Source: CAZMSD01 sp964568855
GTDB lineage: Bacteria > CAIWAD01
Length of the DNA stretch: 64,000 bases
NCBI GenBank assembly: GCA_964568855.1
Contig: CAZMSD010000012.1
Span: forward strand, 1-64,000
Direction of reading: 5' to 3'
The notes under the pieces are model-generated. The model searched no databases. It saw only the letters and a program-made list of their open reading frames with translations, and had not been told where the DNA came from. Shown here in pieces: positions 16,460-25,174 of this stretch. The position numbers were made by a program, and so were the translations under genes. Each line of letters opens with the position of its first letter. Positions within the stretch are counted from its first letter, which is position 1.

Positions 16460-17605
16460 ATGTTTCTGACCAGCCAGCAGAACGAGTTTCGTGAGACGGT
16501 GCGGGATTTCGCCCTTCGCGAGGTGCAGCCGGAGGCGGCCCGGATCGACCGCGAGGAGACCTTCCCGGTCGAGCTCGTCAAGCGCATGGGTGAGCGGGGC
16601 CTGATGGGTATTCCCTACCCGGAGCAGTACGACGGAGCCGGCCTGGACACGGTGTGTTACGCACTGGCGGTCGAGGAGCTCAGCCGGGTCTGCGGCTCGA
16701 CGGGTATCACGCTGGCGGCGCACATCAGCCTGGGCACGAGCCCGATCTACGAATTCGGGACGGCAGAGCAGAAGCGGCGTTACCTGCCGCGCCTGTGCCG
16801 TGGCGAGACTCTGGGCGCCTTCGGCCTGACCGAGCCCGGGGCGGGGAGTGACGCGGGCGGCACCAAGACCTGGGCGCGCCGGGACGGGGACGAGTGGGTG
16901 GTCAACGGGTCCAAGATGTGGATCACGAACGCGGGCTATTCCGACGTCCTGGTGATCACCGCCCTGACCGACCGCGAGCAGCGGGTGATCAGCAGCTTCC
17001 TGGTGGAAAAGGGCATGCCGGGCTACGTGATCGGCCCCTCCGAGAAGAAGCTCGGCCTGCGGGGCAGCGACACCCACGCGCTGAGCTTCGAGGACCTGCA
17101 CTTGCCCGCGGAACACCTGCTGGGTGAACTCGGCGATGGTTTCAGGCAGGCACTCAGCACGCTGAACGGCGGGCGCATTTCCGTCGGGGCCATGGCCGTG
17201 GGACTGGCCCAGGGGGCCCTGGACGCGGCCCTGTCCCACAGTGAAAGCCGCGTGCAGTTCGGGCGCCCGGCGGCCCGTAACCAGGCGATCCAGTTCTACC
17301 TGGCCGACATGGCCACGCGGACGGAAGCGGCGCGGCATCTCGTGCTTAACGCCGCCCGGATGAAGGACGCGGGCAAGCCCTATATCCGCGAAGGAGCCAT
17401 GGCCAAGCTCTTCGCCAGCGAGACGGCCAGCTTTTGCGCGGATCGGGCGATCCAGATCCTGGGCGCCGCTGGCTACAGCAAGGATCACGAAGTGGAAAGG
17501 ATCTACCGGGACGCGAAACTCTGCGAGATCGGCGAGGGCACGAGCGAGATCCAGCGCCTGGTCATCGTGCGCCAACTTCTCGGCGGCAAGAAGGCAAATT
17601 ATTGA
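16460..17605 (+). CDS. Acyl-CoA dehydrogenase (short/butyryl-type)
   Basis: FAD-dependent acyl-CoA dehydrogenase of 381 residues, close to the butyryl/short-chain branch. FAD-contact segments are GAFGLTEPGAGSDAGG and KMWITNAGYSD; the catalytic base is Glu359 in CEIGEGTSEIQRL. A good ribosome site (GGAGAG) precedes ATG 16460. It oxidises acyl-CoA to enoyl-CoA and passes electrons to an electron-transfer flavoprotein, not encoded in this window. First gene of a five-gene fatty-acid oxidation set; the next gene overlaps its stop codon. Confidence 0.93.
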   Translation: MFLTSQQNEFRETVRDFALREVQPEAARIDREETFPVELVKRMGERGLMGIPYPEQYDGAGLDTVCYALAVEELSRVCGSTGITLAAHISLGTSPIYEFGTAEQKRRYLPRLCRGETLGAFGLTEPGAGSDAGGTKTWARRDGDEWVVNGSKMWITNAGYSDVLVITALTDREQRVISSFLVEKGMPGYVIGPSEKKLGLRGSDTHALSFEDLHLPAEHLLGELGDGFRQALSTLNGGRISVGAMAVGLAQGALDAALSHSESRVQFGRPAARNQAIQFYLADMATRTEAARHLVLNAARMKDAGKPYIREGAMAKLFASETASFCADRAIQILGAAGYSKDHEVERIYRDAKLCEIGEGTSEIQRLVIVRQLLGGKKANY

Positions 17606-18384
17606 ACGGCGGGTTTCTTAGGTTCGGCGAATTTCGGGCGCTGGCGCTCGACTTCGGTCGGCTGAGAATCCGCCGCCCCCGGCCGGAAACCCCGGACCGG
17701 ATGCTCAACCTGCCGGTGGCGCCCTGCCTGTTGAGTCGGGGGAGCCGACTGGTGCTGGTGGACGCAGGTTTCGCTCCGGGAGTTCCGGAGCGGCTGGAGG
17801 GCGTCGCCTGGCTGCGGCCGCCGCGGAGCATCGGCGAACAGCTCGCCGCCGCAAGCCTGCGCCCGGAAGACGTGGACGAGATCGTCCTGACGCACCTGCA
17901 CGACGATCACGCATCGGGCATCCTGCGGGCGAACTGTGGCCGGGCTTACTATCCAAGGGCCCGGGTCCACCTGCAGCGGGAGGCCCTGGCGCAGGCGCGC
18001 GCGCTGATAGGACGCGGCGGCGAACGTTACGTCAGGGAAGAGCTGCTGGAGCACCTGGCCGCGAGTCCTTCGACCGTACTGCACGAGGGCGACTGGAGCC
18101 TGGAACCCGGCCTGGATGTGATCCATACGGGTGGACACACGCCGGGCCACCAGGCGGTGCTGGCGGGCGGCGGCGAGGAGTGCCTGCTGTTCGGAGGCGA
18201 CCTGCTGGCCGTTCGCAGCGCCTTTCAACCCGGCTTCAGGACCGGCGTGGACACGGACCAGGAGCGTGCGGGCGCCATGCGCGGGAAACTGGTGGAAACC
18301 GGAAAGGCGGGCACCTTCTACTTGTATCACGCACACGAAGCGTCCCGCTTTTTCAGAATCGCGAACGACGACACGGCTAAATAA
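17602..18384 (+). CDS. Metallo-beta-lactamase fold hydrolase
   Basis: MBL-fold protein of about 260 residues. The likely start is TTG 17602, which overlaps the acyl-CoA dehydrogenase TGA, with AAGG upstream; no ATG fits. The metal site is THLHDDHASG (about 95-104), with HTGGHTPGHQ (second His ligand), GGDLLA (Asp ligand) and a final His in YLYHAHEAS. The layout resembles AHL-lactonase/glyoxalase-II-like MBL enzymes. Its position inside a beta-oxidation run suggests thioester or lactone hydrolysis, but the substrate is not evident. Confidence 0.85.
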   Translation: MNGGFLRFGEFRALALDFGRLRIRRPRPETPDRMLNLPVAPCLLSRGSRLVLVDAGFAPGVPERLEGVAWLRPPRSIGEQLAAASLRPEDVDEIVLTHLHDDHASGILRANCGRAYYPRARVHLQREALAQARALIGRGGERYVREELLEHLAASPSTVLHEGDWSLEPGLDVIHTGGHTPGHQAVLAGGGEECLLFGGDLLAVRSAFQPGFRTGVDTDQERAGAMRGKLVETGKAGTFYLYHAHEASRFFRIANDDTAK

Positions 18385-18401
18385 AGAACGTAGGAGAGCA
18401 C

Positions 18402-19583
18402 ATGAGGGAAGCAGTCATCATATCAGCCGTCAGGACGCCGATCGGTTCCTTCAACGGATCGCTGGCCGGCGTTCCCGCCACGAGATTGGGCGCGGCTGCG
18501 GTCAAGGCGGTCATCGCGCGCGCCGGCATCGACGGCGCCGCGGTGGACGAGGTCATCATGGGCAACGTACTCCCGGCGGGCGAGGGCCAGGCGCCCGCGC
18601 GTCAGGCCTGCATCTACGCGGGACTGCCCGAGCAGGTGGCCTGCATGACGATCAACAAGGTCTGTGGAAGCGGCCTGAAGAGCGTGATGCTCGGGGCCCA
18701 GGCGATCATGACCGGTGACGCCGACGTCGTGGTGGCGGGCGGCATGGAGAACATGAGCCAGGTGCCCTACTACCTTCCGGACGGGCGCAACGGGATGCGC
18801 CTGGGTCACGGGAAAGTGCTGGACGGCATGGTTCACGACGGCCTGTGGGACGTCTACAACAACTTCCACATGGGCAACGCGGCCGAGCTCTGTGCCCGCG
18901 AGATGTCCATCAGCAGGGAGGACCAGGACGCCTTCGCCGCCGAGTCCTACCGCAGGGCTCAGACCGCCGTCGAGAAGGGCCTGTTCAGTCGTGAGATCGT
19001 GCCGGTCGAGATTCCGCAGCGGCGGGGCGAACCGGTGGTCGTCGCCGAGGACGAGGAACCCGGCCGGGGCCGCATCGACAAGCTGGGCAAGCTGCGTCCC
19101 GCCTTCGACAAGGAAGGGACCGTCACCGCGGGCAACGCCTCGAGCATCAACGACGGCGCCGCGGCGCTGCTGCTGATGAGCGCCGAGAAAGCTTCCGAGC
19201 TGGGCCTCAAGCCCATGGCGCGCATCGTGGCCCAGGCAGGCGCGGCTCAGAAACCCGAGTGGTTCACCACCGCGCCGGCCGCCTCCGTCGAGAAGGCGCT
19301 GAAGCAGGCCGGCCTCGAACTGGGCGACATCGAGATCTTCGAGATCAACGAGGCCTTCAGCGTGGTCTCGCTGGCCAACGAACGCCTGCTGAAGGCGGAC
19401 CCGGCGAAGATCAACCCGCGCGGCGGGGCGGTGGCCCTGGGTCATCCGATCGGCGCCAGCGGGGCGCGGATCCTCGTGACGCTGCTGCACGAGATGGAGG
19501 ACATGGGCGCCAGGCGCGGCCTGGCCAGTCTCTGCATCGGCGGCGGCGAGGCCGTGGCCCTGATCGTCGAACGGGAAGCGTGA
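18402..19583 (+). CDS. atoB: Acetyl-CoA C-acetyltransferase (thiolase)
   Basis: Thiolase II family protein of 393 residues. The nucleophilic Cys is Cys88 in NKVCGSGLKS. Other active-site elements are GGMENMSQVP, NEAFSVVS (His/Asn loop), GGAVALGHPIGASGAR and the C-terminal catalytic Cys in SLCIGGGEAVAL. It condenses two acetyl-CoA to acetoacetyl-CoA or runs in reverse in beta-oxidation. GGAGAG lies before ATG 18402. The downstream hydroxyacyl-CoA dehydrogenase supports a butyrate/acetoacetate route. Confidence 0.94.
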   Translation: MREAVIISAVRTPIGSFNGSLAGVPATRLGAAAVKAVIARAGIDGAAVDEVIMGNVLPAGEGQAPARQACIYAGLPEQVACMTINKVCGSGLKSVMLGAQAIMTGDADVVVAGGMENMSQVPYYLPDGRNGMRLGHGKVLDGMVHDGLWDVYNNFHMGNAAELCAREMSISREDQDAFAAESYRRAQTAVEKGLFSREIVPVEIPQRRGEPVVVAEDEEPGRGRIDKLGKLRPAFDKEGTVTAGNASSINDGAAALLLMSAEKASELGLKPMARIVAQAGAAQKPEWFTTAPAASVEKALKQAGLELGDIEIFEINEAFSVVSLANERLLKADPAKINPRGGAVALGHPIGASGARILVTLLHEMEDMGARRGLASLCIGGGEAVALIVEREA

Positions 19584-19613
19584 ATCCGAGGTATCACAAC
19601 AGAAGGACGTGAC

Positions 19614-20465
19614 ATGGACAGCAATACGATCTCGGTCATCGGCGCGGGAACCATGGGCAACGGCATCACCCATGTTTTCGCCAAGTTCGGCTACAAGGTT
19701 CACCTGGTGGACATCAGCGACGAGCTGCTGGCCCGCGCGGTGAAAACCATCGAGAAGAACCTCGGCCGCGAAGTCAAGAAGGAGAAGATCAGCCAGCAGG
19801 AGGCGGAGGAGACCCTGGGCCGGATCGGGACCAGCGGCGACCTCTCGGTGGTCGGCGATTCCTTCCTGGTGGTGGAGGCGGCCACGGAAAACCGGGAAGT
19901 GAAATTCGAACTCTTCCGCAGGCTGGCGGAACTGGCCCCCGCGGGCGCCGTGCTGGCCAGCAACACCTCTTCCATCTCGATCACGGAAATCGCCTCGGTC
20001 ACCGGGTGCCCCGAGCGGGTGATCGGCATGCACTTCATGAATCCCGTGCCGATGATGAAGCTGGTGGAGGTGATCCGCGGCCATGACACTTCGGAGGCCA
20101 CCCTCGAGTCGGTGATACAACTTTGCGAAAAGCTGGGCAAGACGCCGCTGGCTTCAGAAGACTATCCCGGTTTCGTGGCCAACCGCATCCTGATGCCCAT
20201 GATCAACGAGGCGATCTACGCGCTCTGGGAGGGGGTGTCCACGCGGGAAGCCATCGACGGCATCATGAAGCTGGGCATGAACCATCCCATGGGGCCCCTG
20301 GCTCTGGCCGATTTCATCGGCCTGGACATCTGCCTGGCCATCATGCAGGTGCTGCACGAGGGCCTGGGCGATTCCAAGTACCGCCCCTGTCCCCTGCTGC
20401 GGAAGCTGGTGGCCGCCGGTCACCTGGGACGCAAGAGCGGGCGGGGATTCTACGAATACCAATAA
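19614..20465 (+). CDS. hbd: 3-hydroxybutyryl-CoA dehydrogenase
   Basis: 3-hydroxyacyl-CoA dehydrogenase of 283 residues. The N-terminal Rossmann motif is GAGTMGNGI; the catalytic His is in RVIGMHFMNPVP, with the partner Glu in EVIRG and Asn in FVANRILMPMINE. The C-terminal domain shows GMNHPMGPLALADFIGLD. NAD(H)-linked oxidation of 3-hydroxybutyryl-CoA to acetoacetyl-CoA is expected. A copy of the GTATCAC motif lies in its short leader (19591-19597). Follows the thiolase by about 30 bases. Confidence 0.94.
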   Translation: MDSNTISVIGAGTMGNGITHVFAKFGYKVHLVDISDELLARAVKTIEKNLGREVKKEKISQQEAEETLGRIGTSGDLSVVGDSFLVVEAATENREVKFELFRRLAELAPAGAVLASNTSSISITEIASVTGCPERVIGMHFMNPVPMMKLVEVIRGHDTSEATLESVIQLCEKLGKTPLASEDYPGFVANRILMPMINEAIYALWEGVSTREAIDGIMKLGMNHPMGPLALADFIGLDICLAIMQVLHEGLGDSKYRPCPLLRKLVAAGHLGRKSGRGFYEYQ

Positions 20466-20476
20466 CGGAGATTCCG

Positions 20477-21628
20477 ATGGATTTCCGGTTGAGCGAGGAG
20501 CAGCTTGCGGTCCAGGACATGACGCGCCGCTTTGCCCGGGAGCGCCTGCTGCCCGGCGTACGCGAGCGGGACGAACAGGGCGCGGATCCGGCCGAGTTGC
20601 GCGAAGAGCTGCTGGGGATGGGATTCGGCGGCCTGCTGGTACCCGAGGAGCAGGGCGGTATGGGCATGGATCGGATGTGCCTGGCACTGGGGCTGGAGGA
20701 GCTGGCGGCCGTGGACGCCGCCCTGGCCCTGCAGATCTTGACCAGCAATGTCTGGGGCTGCCAGGCCCTGGAGCTGTTCGGCGATGATGAACAGAAGTCC
20801 GCGGCGCTCCCGCCGCTGGCGGGAGGCGAAAGCCTGTCCGCCTTCTGTTGCAGCGAGCCGGAAGCGGGCAGTGACCGGTCCCTGATCGGGCTCAGCGCCG
20901 CTACCTCCGGCAACGGCGGCTTCATCCTCAACGGTTCGAAATGCAATGTCATCGCGGCCGCGGCCGCCGGCGTCATGCTTGTTGTAGCAGGCGGCGAGGA
21001 GGCCGGCGGGGTCGGGGAACGGAATGACTTGAGCCTGCTGTTGGTTGACGCCGGTTCGCCGGGGATCACGGTGAGTCCGGTGCGTGATACCCTGGGCATG
21101 CGCTGCGCCGGTATCGCCGACGTCGACTTCGCGGACCTGCTGGCGCCCCCGGGCGCCCTGATCGGCAAGGCCGGGGCCGGAGCGCGGATGCTGTCCGAAC
21201 TGGCTCCGCTGGCCTCCCTGGGAACTGCCGCGGTGGGATTGGGAATGTCCGTCGGCGCCTTCGAACTGGCCCGCGAGTATGCCTCCCAGCGCGAACAGTT
21301 CGGCCGGACCATCGACCGCTTCCAGGGCATCCGTTTCAAGCTGTCCGAGATGGCCCTGCGGATCGAGGCGACCCGCGGCCTGGTCATGCGCTCCGCCTGC
21401 GCGGAGACCGAAACCGAGAGGGCAGCTCTCGGAGACATGGCCAGGTTGGGCGCGGCCGATACAGCCTGTTTCTGCGCGAGGGAATGCGTCCAGATCCACG
21501 GAGGCTACGGCTATTCCCGCGAGTATCACGCAGAGCGTTTCATGCGGGACGCCAAGGCCCTCGACCTGTTCTGGGAGACCGGCGAAATGGTGCGTTCCGC
21601 GATCGCCCTGCGAGCGATCGGGTCCTGA
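20477..21628 (+). CDS. Second acyl-CoA dehydrogenase, divergent active-site loop
   Basis: Acyl-CoA dehydrogenase of 383 residues. Start ATG 20477, ACGGAG upstream; a longer open frame overlapping hbd is a shadow. FAD and substrate segments include CSEPEAGSDRS, LNGSKCNVI, REQFGRTIDRFQ and the C-terminal ECVQIHGGYGYSREY. The catalytic loop reads FWETGEMVR where most relatives have YEGTSEIQ: the Glu (Glu367) is kept but the loop is one residue shorter. Substrate class is therefore uncertain. Last of the fatty-acid oxidation genes; nusB begins about 40 bases later. Confidence 0.88.
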   Translation: MDFRLSEEQLAVQDMTRRFARERLLPGVRERDEQGADPAELREELLGMGFGGLLVPEEQGGMGMDRMCLALGLEELAAVDAALALQILTSNVWGCQALELFGDDEQKSAALPPLAGGESLSAFCCSEPEAGSDRSLIGLSAATSGNGGFILNGSKCNVIAAAAAGVMLVVAGGEEAGGVGERNDLSLLLVDAGSPGITVSPVRDTLGMRCAGIADVDFADLLAPPGALIGKAGAGARMLSELAPLASLGTAAVGLGMSVGAFELAREYASQREQFGRTIDRFQGIRFKLSEMALRIEATRGLVMRSACAETETERAALGDMARLGAADTACFCARECVQIHGGYGYSREYHAERFMRDAKALDLFWETGEMVRSAIALRAIGS

Positions 21629-21669
21629 GCGAGCGCGGATCGCAACTGCAACAGCGTGGAGTCGTTCCG

Positions 21670-22158
21670 GTGAAGATGTCGCGCAGGGCCGCGCGGGAGA
21701 CGGCGGTCCTGATCCTCTATGCCCAGCAATCCTCAGGCCTGCCGCTGAGCGAAGTGATGGACCGCGTGAGAATCCTGCAGCGGAAGATCGAGCTGGATCT
21801 CGCCGCGAGCGAACAGCTTCCGGACAATACCCTGGACCGCGATTCGGTCTACGCCCGGTTTCTGCGCAACCTGGTGCTGAAGACGATCCGTGATACGGAA
21901 GTGATCGACGGGATCATCGCCGAGCGCGCTCACAAGTGGGATCTGGAGCGGATCGCCAGGCTGGACCGCATCATCCTGCGCATCGGCATCGCCGAGATGC
22001 TGCATTTTCCCGATATCCCCGAGAAGGTGTCGATCAACGAGGCCATCGAAATCGGCAAGAAGTACTCCACCGAGAACAGCGGCAAATTCATCAACGGGAT
22101 CCTGGACAGCGTCAAGTCCGAGATCGCGGACCTGAGAAAGAAGTACGCGGACGACTGA
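21670..22158 (+). CDS. nusB: Transcription antitermination factor NusB
   Basis: NusB of 162 residues. The start is taken as GTG 21670, 8 bases after GGAG (21658-21661); an ATG two codons later is possible. The family core is present: SRRAARETAVLILYAQ, the LVLKTIRD helix, ERIARLDRIILRIGIAEML, then KVSINEAIEIGKKYST and the C-terminal FINGILDSV. NusB with NusE binds boxA in rRNA operon leaders. lpxB starts within its stop codon, so nusB is part of the lipid A operon. Confidence 0.94.
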   Translation: MKMSRRAARETAVLILYAQQSSGLPLSEVMDRVRILQRKIELDLAASEQLPDNTLDRDSVYARFLRNLVLKTIRDTEVIDGIIAERAHKWDLERIARLDRIILRIGIAEMLHFPDIPEKVSINEAIEIGKKYSTENSGKFINGILDSVKSEIADLRKKYADD

Positions 22159-23321
22159 TGGCGCGGCGCCTGATGATCGTCGCCGGCGAGGCTTCCGGAG
22201 ACCGGATCGCGGCGCTGGCGCTGCGGGCTCTGCGCGAACGCTGCGCTCCGGGCGAGCTCGAGGTCTGCGGCGTGGGCGGCGACGAGCTGGCCGCGGCGGG
22301 GATGGAGCCGCTGCTGCATCACCGCGAGTTGTCGGTGATGGGACTGTGGGACGTCCTGCGCAGGGCCGGAAGACTCCTCGGCGCCCTGCGGCGGGTGGAG
22401 CGCCTGGCCCGGGAGCTCCGGCCTGACCTGCTGCTGCTGGTGGATTATCCGGGTTTCAACCTGCGTCTCGCCGGCCGGCTGCGTCCGGTCGTTCCCAGGA
22501 TCATGTACTACGTAAGCCCCAAGTACTGGGCCTGGAAGCGCAAACGGATCCACGGCGTGGCCGAGTTGACGGACCGCCAGGCGCTGATCTTTCCTTTCGA
22601 GGAAGCGGATTACCGGGCGCTCGGCTGCCGCGCGGAATACGTCGGCCATCCCGTCTTCGACCTCGTGGAGCAGGCGCCGGAACGGGGAGAGGCCCGGCAT
22701 GGGCTGGGTCTCGATCCCGCGGACCGCGTGCTGGCGATGTTTCCGGGAAGCCGCGGGCCGGAAATCCGGCGCCACCTGCCCCTGCTGCGCGACTGCCTGC
22801 TGATGCTGCGTGACCTGGATTGCCGGGTCCTCGTTCAGCTGGCCGACAGCCTGGACCGGCGCCTGGTCGAGAACCTCTCTCTCGATCTGCGGGGAGTGCG
22901 CGTGATACAGGGCAGGTATTACGAGTGCCTGGCCGCCGCCGACCTGGGCCTGGTGGCCAGCGGGACGGCCAGCCTGGAAGCTGCCGCACTCGGCCTGGAC
23001 CACCTGGTGTTCTACCGGCTGGACCGGCTGACCGGCTGGGTCGCGCGGCGGATGGTCCGCGTGCCATGGGCCTCGCCGGTGAACATCGTCGCAGGGGAGG
23101 AGCTCGTGCCGGAGTACCTGCAGGACGGAGCGACGGGGCTGCGCCTGGCCAATTGGGCGGTCGCGCGCCTGGAGTGGCTGCGGCGCCGGCCCGAGGAATC
23201 AGCGCGGGGCCCGGTGCTCGGTGAGAGGGTGCGCGAGCTGCTGGGCGGTCCGGGAGCTTCGGCGCGGGTGGCCGAAATCCTGCACGGGGAGCTGTGGCCG
23301 GATGGAGTACCGGGGGAATGA
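22158..23321 (+). CDS. lpxB: Lipid-A-disaccharide synthase LpxB
   Basis: LpxB (GT19) of 387 residues. The family N-terminal signature GEASGD is at residues 10-15, followed by GVGGDELAAAG and DYPGFNLRLA. The C-terminal half shows YYVSPKYWAWKRKR, YVGHPVFD, MFPGSRGPEI (nucleotide-sugar loop) and LVASGTASLEAA. It joins UDP-2,3-diacylglucosamine and lipid X to make the lipid A disaccharide. The ATG overlaps the nusB TGA, and the DUF374 gene overlaps its own stop. lpxA, lpxC and lpxD are not in the window. Confidence 0.95.
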   Translation: MARRLMIVAGEASGDRIAALALRALRERCAPGELEVCGVGGDELAAAGMEPLLHHRELSVMGLWDVLRRAGRLLGALRRVERLARELRPDLLLLVDYPGFNLRLAGRLRPVVPRIMYYVSPKYWAWKRKRIHGVAELTDRQALIFPFEEADYRALGCRAEYVGHPVFDLVEQAPERGEARHGLGLDPADRVLAMFPGSRGPEIRRHLPLLRDCLLMLRDLDCRVLVQLADSLDRRLVENLSLDLRGVRVIQGRYYECLAAADLGLVASGTASLEAAALGLDHLVFYRLDRLTGWVARRMVRVPWASPVNIVAGEELVPEYLQDGATGLRLANWAVARLEWLRRRPEESARGPVLGERVRELLGGPGASARVAEILHGELWPDGVPGE

Positions 23322-23977
23322 AGCTGAAAGTCCTGCGCCGCAGGCTGGTCACCTGGCTGGCCGTCAATTTCGGCTGGCTGCTGCTGCGGGCGCTCCAGGT
23401 GCTGGCGCGACCGCTGGTGGTCGACCGGCGCTACTTCGACGACCTGCGGCGGAAGAAACGCTCGATCCTGATTGCCGTGTGGCACGGACGGATCCTGTAT
23501 CCCATCCTGACGCACAGCGGGCTGGGTATCACGCCCATGGTTTCGCTCAGCCGGGACGGCGAGATGATCGCCGGAACCGTTGAGAAATTGGGCTACCGCA
23601 CGATCCGCGGCTCCACGTCGAGGCGCTCCAAGGACGCGATGGAGGAAATGATCCGCCTGCTCAGGCAGCCGGGTGAAATCTGCGCCATCATGCCCGACGG
23701 CCCGCGCGGACCCCGACACCGGCTGCAGCCGGGAGTCGTGCACATCGCCCGCCGATCCGGCGCTGTGATCCTGCCGCTGACATTCCGGGCCGAACGTCCG
23801 ATCGAATTCGACAGCTGGGACCGCTTCAATTTCTGGAAACCCTTCAGCCGGGTCCTGCTGCTCTACGGGGAGCCGATCGAGATGGATCCCCAGGGCGATT
23901 TCGAGGAGCAGTCGGAATACCTGCGCGAAGAGATGGTCGAGCTGGAAAGCCGAGCCGACCGCTGGTTCGAAATCTAA
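23318..23977 (+). CDS. DUF374 lysophospholipid acyltransferase family protein
   Basis: A protein of 219 residues, start ATG 23318 (overlaps the lpxB stop by 4 bases, GGGGGA upstream). An N-terminal amphipathic or membrane helix precedes the domain. Family motifs are AVWHGRILYP (the His equivalent to the HX4D acyltransferase His), GTVEKLGYRTIRGS, and MPDGPRGPRHRLQPG. DUF374 proteins sit beside lipid A genes and are thought to act as late acyltransferases, with LpxL/LpxM functions suggested in some lineages. Between lpxB and lpxK, a lipid A acyl transfer role is the natural inference. Confidence 0.85.
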   Translation: MKLKVLRRRLVTWLAVNFGWLLLRALQVLARPLVVDRRYFDDLRRKKRSILIAVWHGRILYPILTHSGLGITPMVSLSRDGEMIAGTVEKLGYRTIRGSTSRRSKDAMEEMIRLLRQPGEICAIMPDGPRGPRHRLQPGVVHIARRSGAVILPLTFRAERPIEFDSWDRFNFWKPFSRVLLLYGEPIEMDPQGDFEEQSEYLREEMVELESRADRWFEI

Positions 23978-24037
23978 GATCCTCATCACAGCGGGGGATA
24001 GCAGTTTCCCGGAGGACCTCCGGCTGCCGGAACCGAT

Positions 24038-25174
24038 ATGACTCGAAGTTTCACGGCAAGAATTCTCTCCCTTCCCTGGGGACTGGTCGGCGGGCTGAGA
24101 AACGTCGCCTACGACGCGGGCCTGCTGCCCTCGCGCCGCCCGCCGATCCCGGTGGTCTGCGTGGGCAACATCTCGCTGGGCGGCACCGGCAAGTCTCCCC
24201 TGGTGTGTCACCTGGCCTGCGAGTTGCGGGACGGGCGTGTCCCCCCACTGCTGGCCGGCGTCTTGAAGGATCCCGTAGCTCCGGCGATCCTCTCCCGCGG
24301 CTACGGCCGCAGTACGCGCGGCTACCTGCTCGCCTCCGCCGGCGGCGGACCGCTGGCCGAAGCTCGCCACCTGGGCGACGAGCCCCACATGTTCGCCACC
24401 ATCTGTCCCGGCGTGCAGGTGGCGGTCTGCGAGAAACGCAGCGAGGGAGCCGCCAGACTGGCCGCCCAGGGCGCGGGGCTGGTGATCCTCGACGACGGCT
24501 TCCAGCACCGCTCGATTCGCCGCGACCTGGACATCCTGGTCTGGGACTGCAACCTGGATCCCGCCCGCGAAGCCCTGCTGCCTTTCGGCCGGCTGCGCGA
24601 ATCCCCCGCGGCCGCCCGGCGGGCCGGGGCGCTGGTGCTCAGCAGGCCGGAGATCACCGGCCTGGCGGCCCGGCGGCTGGACTGGTTCGCAGAGTGCTGC
24701 CCGTCATTCAGGGAGAAAGGCCGGAGCTGGGTCATGCGCAGCCGCTTCGCGGGTCTGGTGGCGCCGGAGGGATCGACCCTGGCGGGTGGGGCGGTCTCCG
24801 GGAGTCACGAGCGAGCGGGATCCGCCGGCGCGGCGGACCCGGGGGAGCCGGCGGCGGCGCCCGATAGTTACGGCGTGTTCTGCGGAGTGGGCAACCCCGA
24901 CCAGTTCCTGGCCGCCCTGCGCGAGAATCTCGGACGTTCCCGCTGGAGCGGGAGCTGGCCCGACCACCACTGGTTCGACTCCCGTGACCTGGTGAGGCTG
25001 CGCGAAGCGGCGAGGCGGGAGCGCCTGGAGGCCCTGGTCACCACCTGGAAGGACGCGGTCCGTCTGCCCGCGGGGCACGGACTGCCCCTCCTGGTGGCGG
25101 AGCAGGAGATCGAACTGCTGCCTGCACAGAATTACATTGAGAGCCATGACGACCAAGGCGACGGACATCCCTGA
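24038..25174 (+). CDS. lpxK: Tetraacyldisaccharide 4'-kinase LpxK
   Basis: LpxK of 378 residues, somewhat long. The N-terminal hydrophobic segment is followed by the P-loop region GNISLGGTGKSPLV, then ILSRGYGR, GDEPHMFA and LDDGFQHRSIRRD, the catalytic Asp/His signature. The C-terminal lobe shows FCGVGNPDQFL and WPDHHWFD. It phosphorylates the lipid A disaccharide at the 4' position on the inner membrane. Extra length includes a Gly/Pro/Ala-rich insertion at about residues 245-280. Its last nine codons overlap nadB. Confidence 0.94.
   Translation: MTRSFTARILSLPWGLVGGLRNVAYDAGLLPSRRPPIPVVCVGNISLGGTGKSPLVCHLACELRDGRVPPLLAGVLKDPVAPAILSRGYGRSTRGYLLASAGGGPLAEARHLGDEPHMFATICPGVQVAVCEKRSEGAARLAAQGAGLVILDDGFQHRSIRRDLDILVWDCNLDPAREALLPFGRLRESPAAARRAGALVLSRPEITGLAARRLDWFAECCPSFREKGRSWVMRSRFAGLVAPEGSTLAGGAVSGSHERAGSAGAADPGEPAAAPDSYGVFCGVGNPDQFLAALRENLGRSRWSGSWPDHHWFDSRDLVRLREAARRERLEALVTTWKDAVRLPAGHGLPLLVAEQEIELLPAQNYIESHDDQGDGHP

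Noticed and set aside
18423..20120. A 565-codon minus-strand frame opposite thiolase and hbd
   Set aside because: Shadow frame of well conserved plus-strand enzymes.
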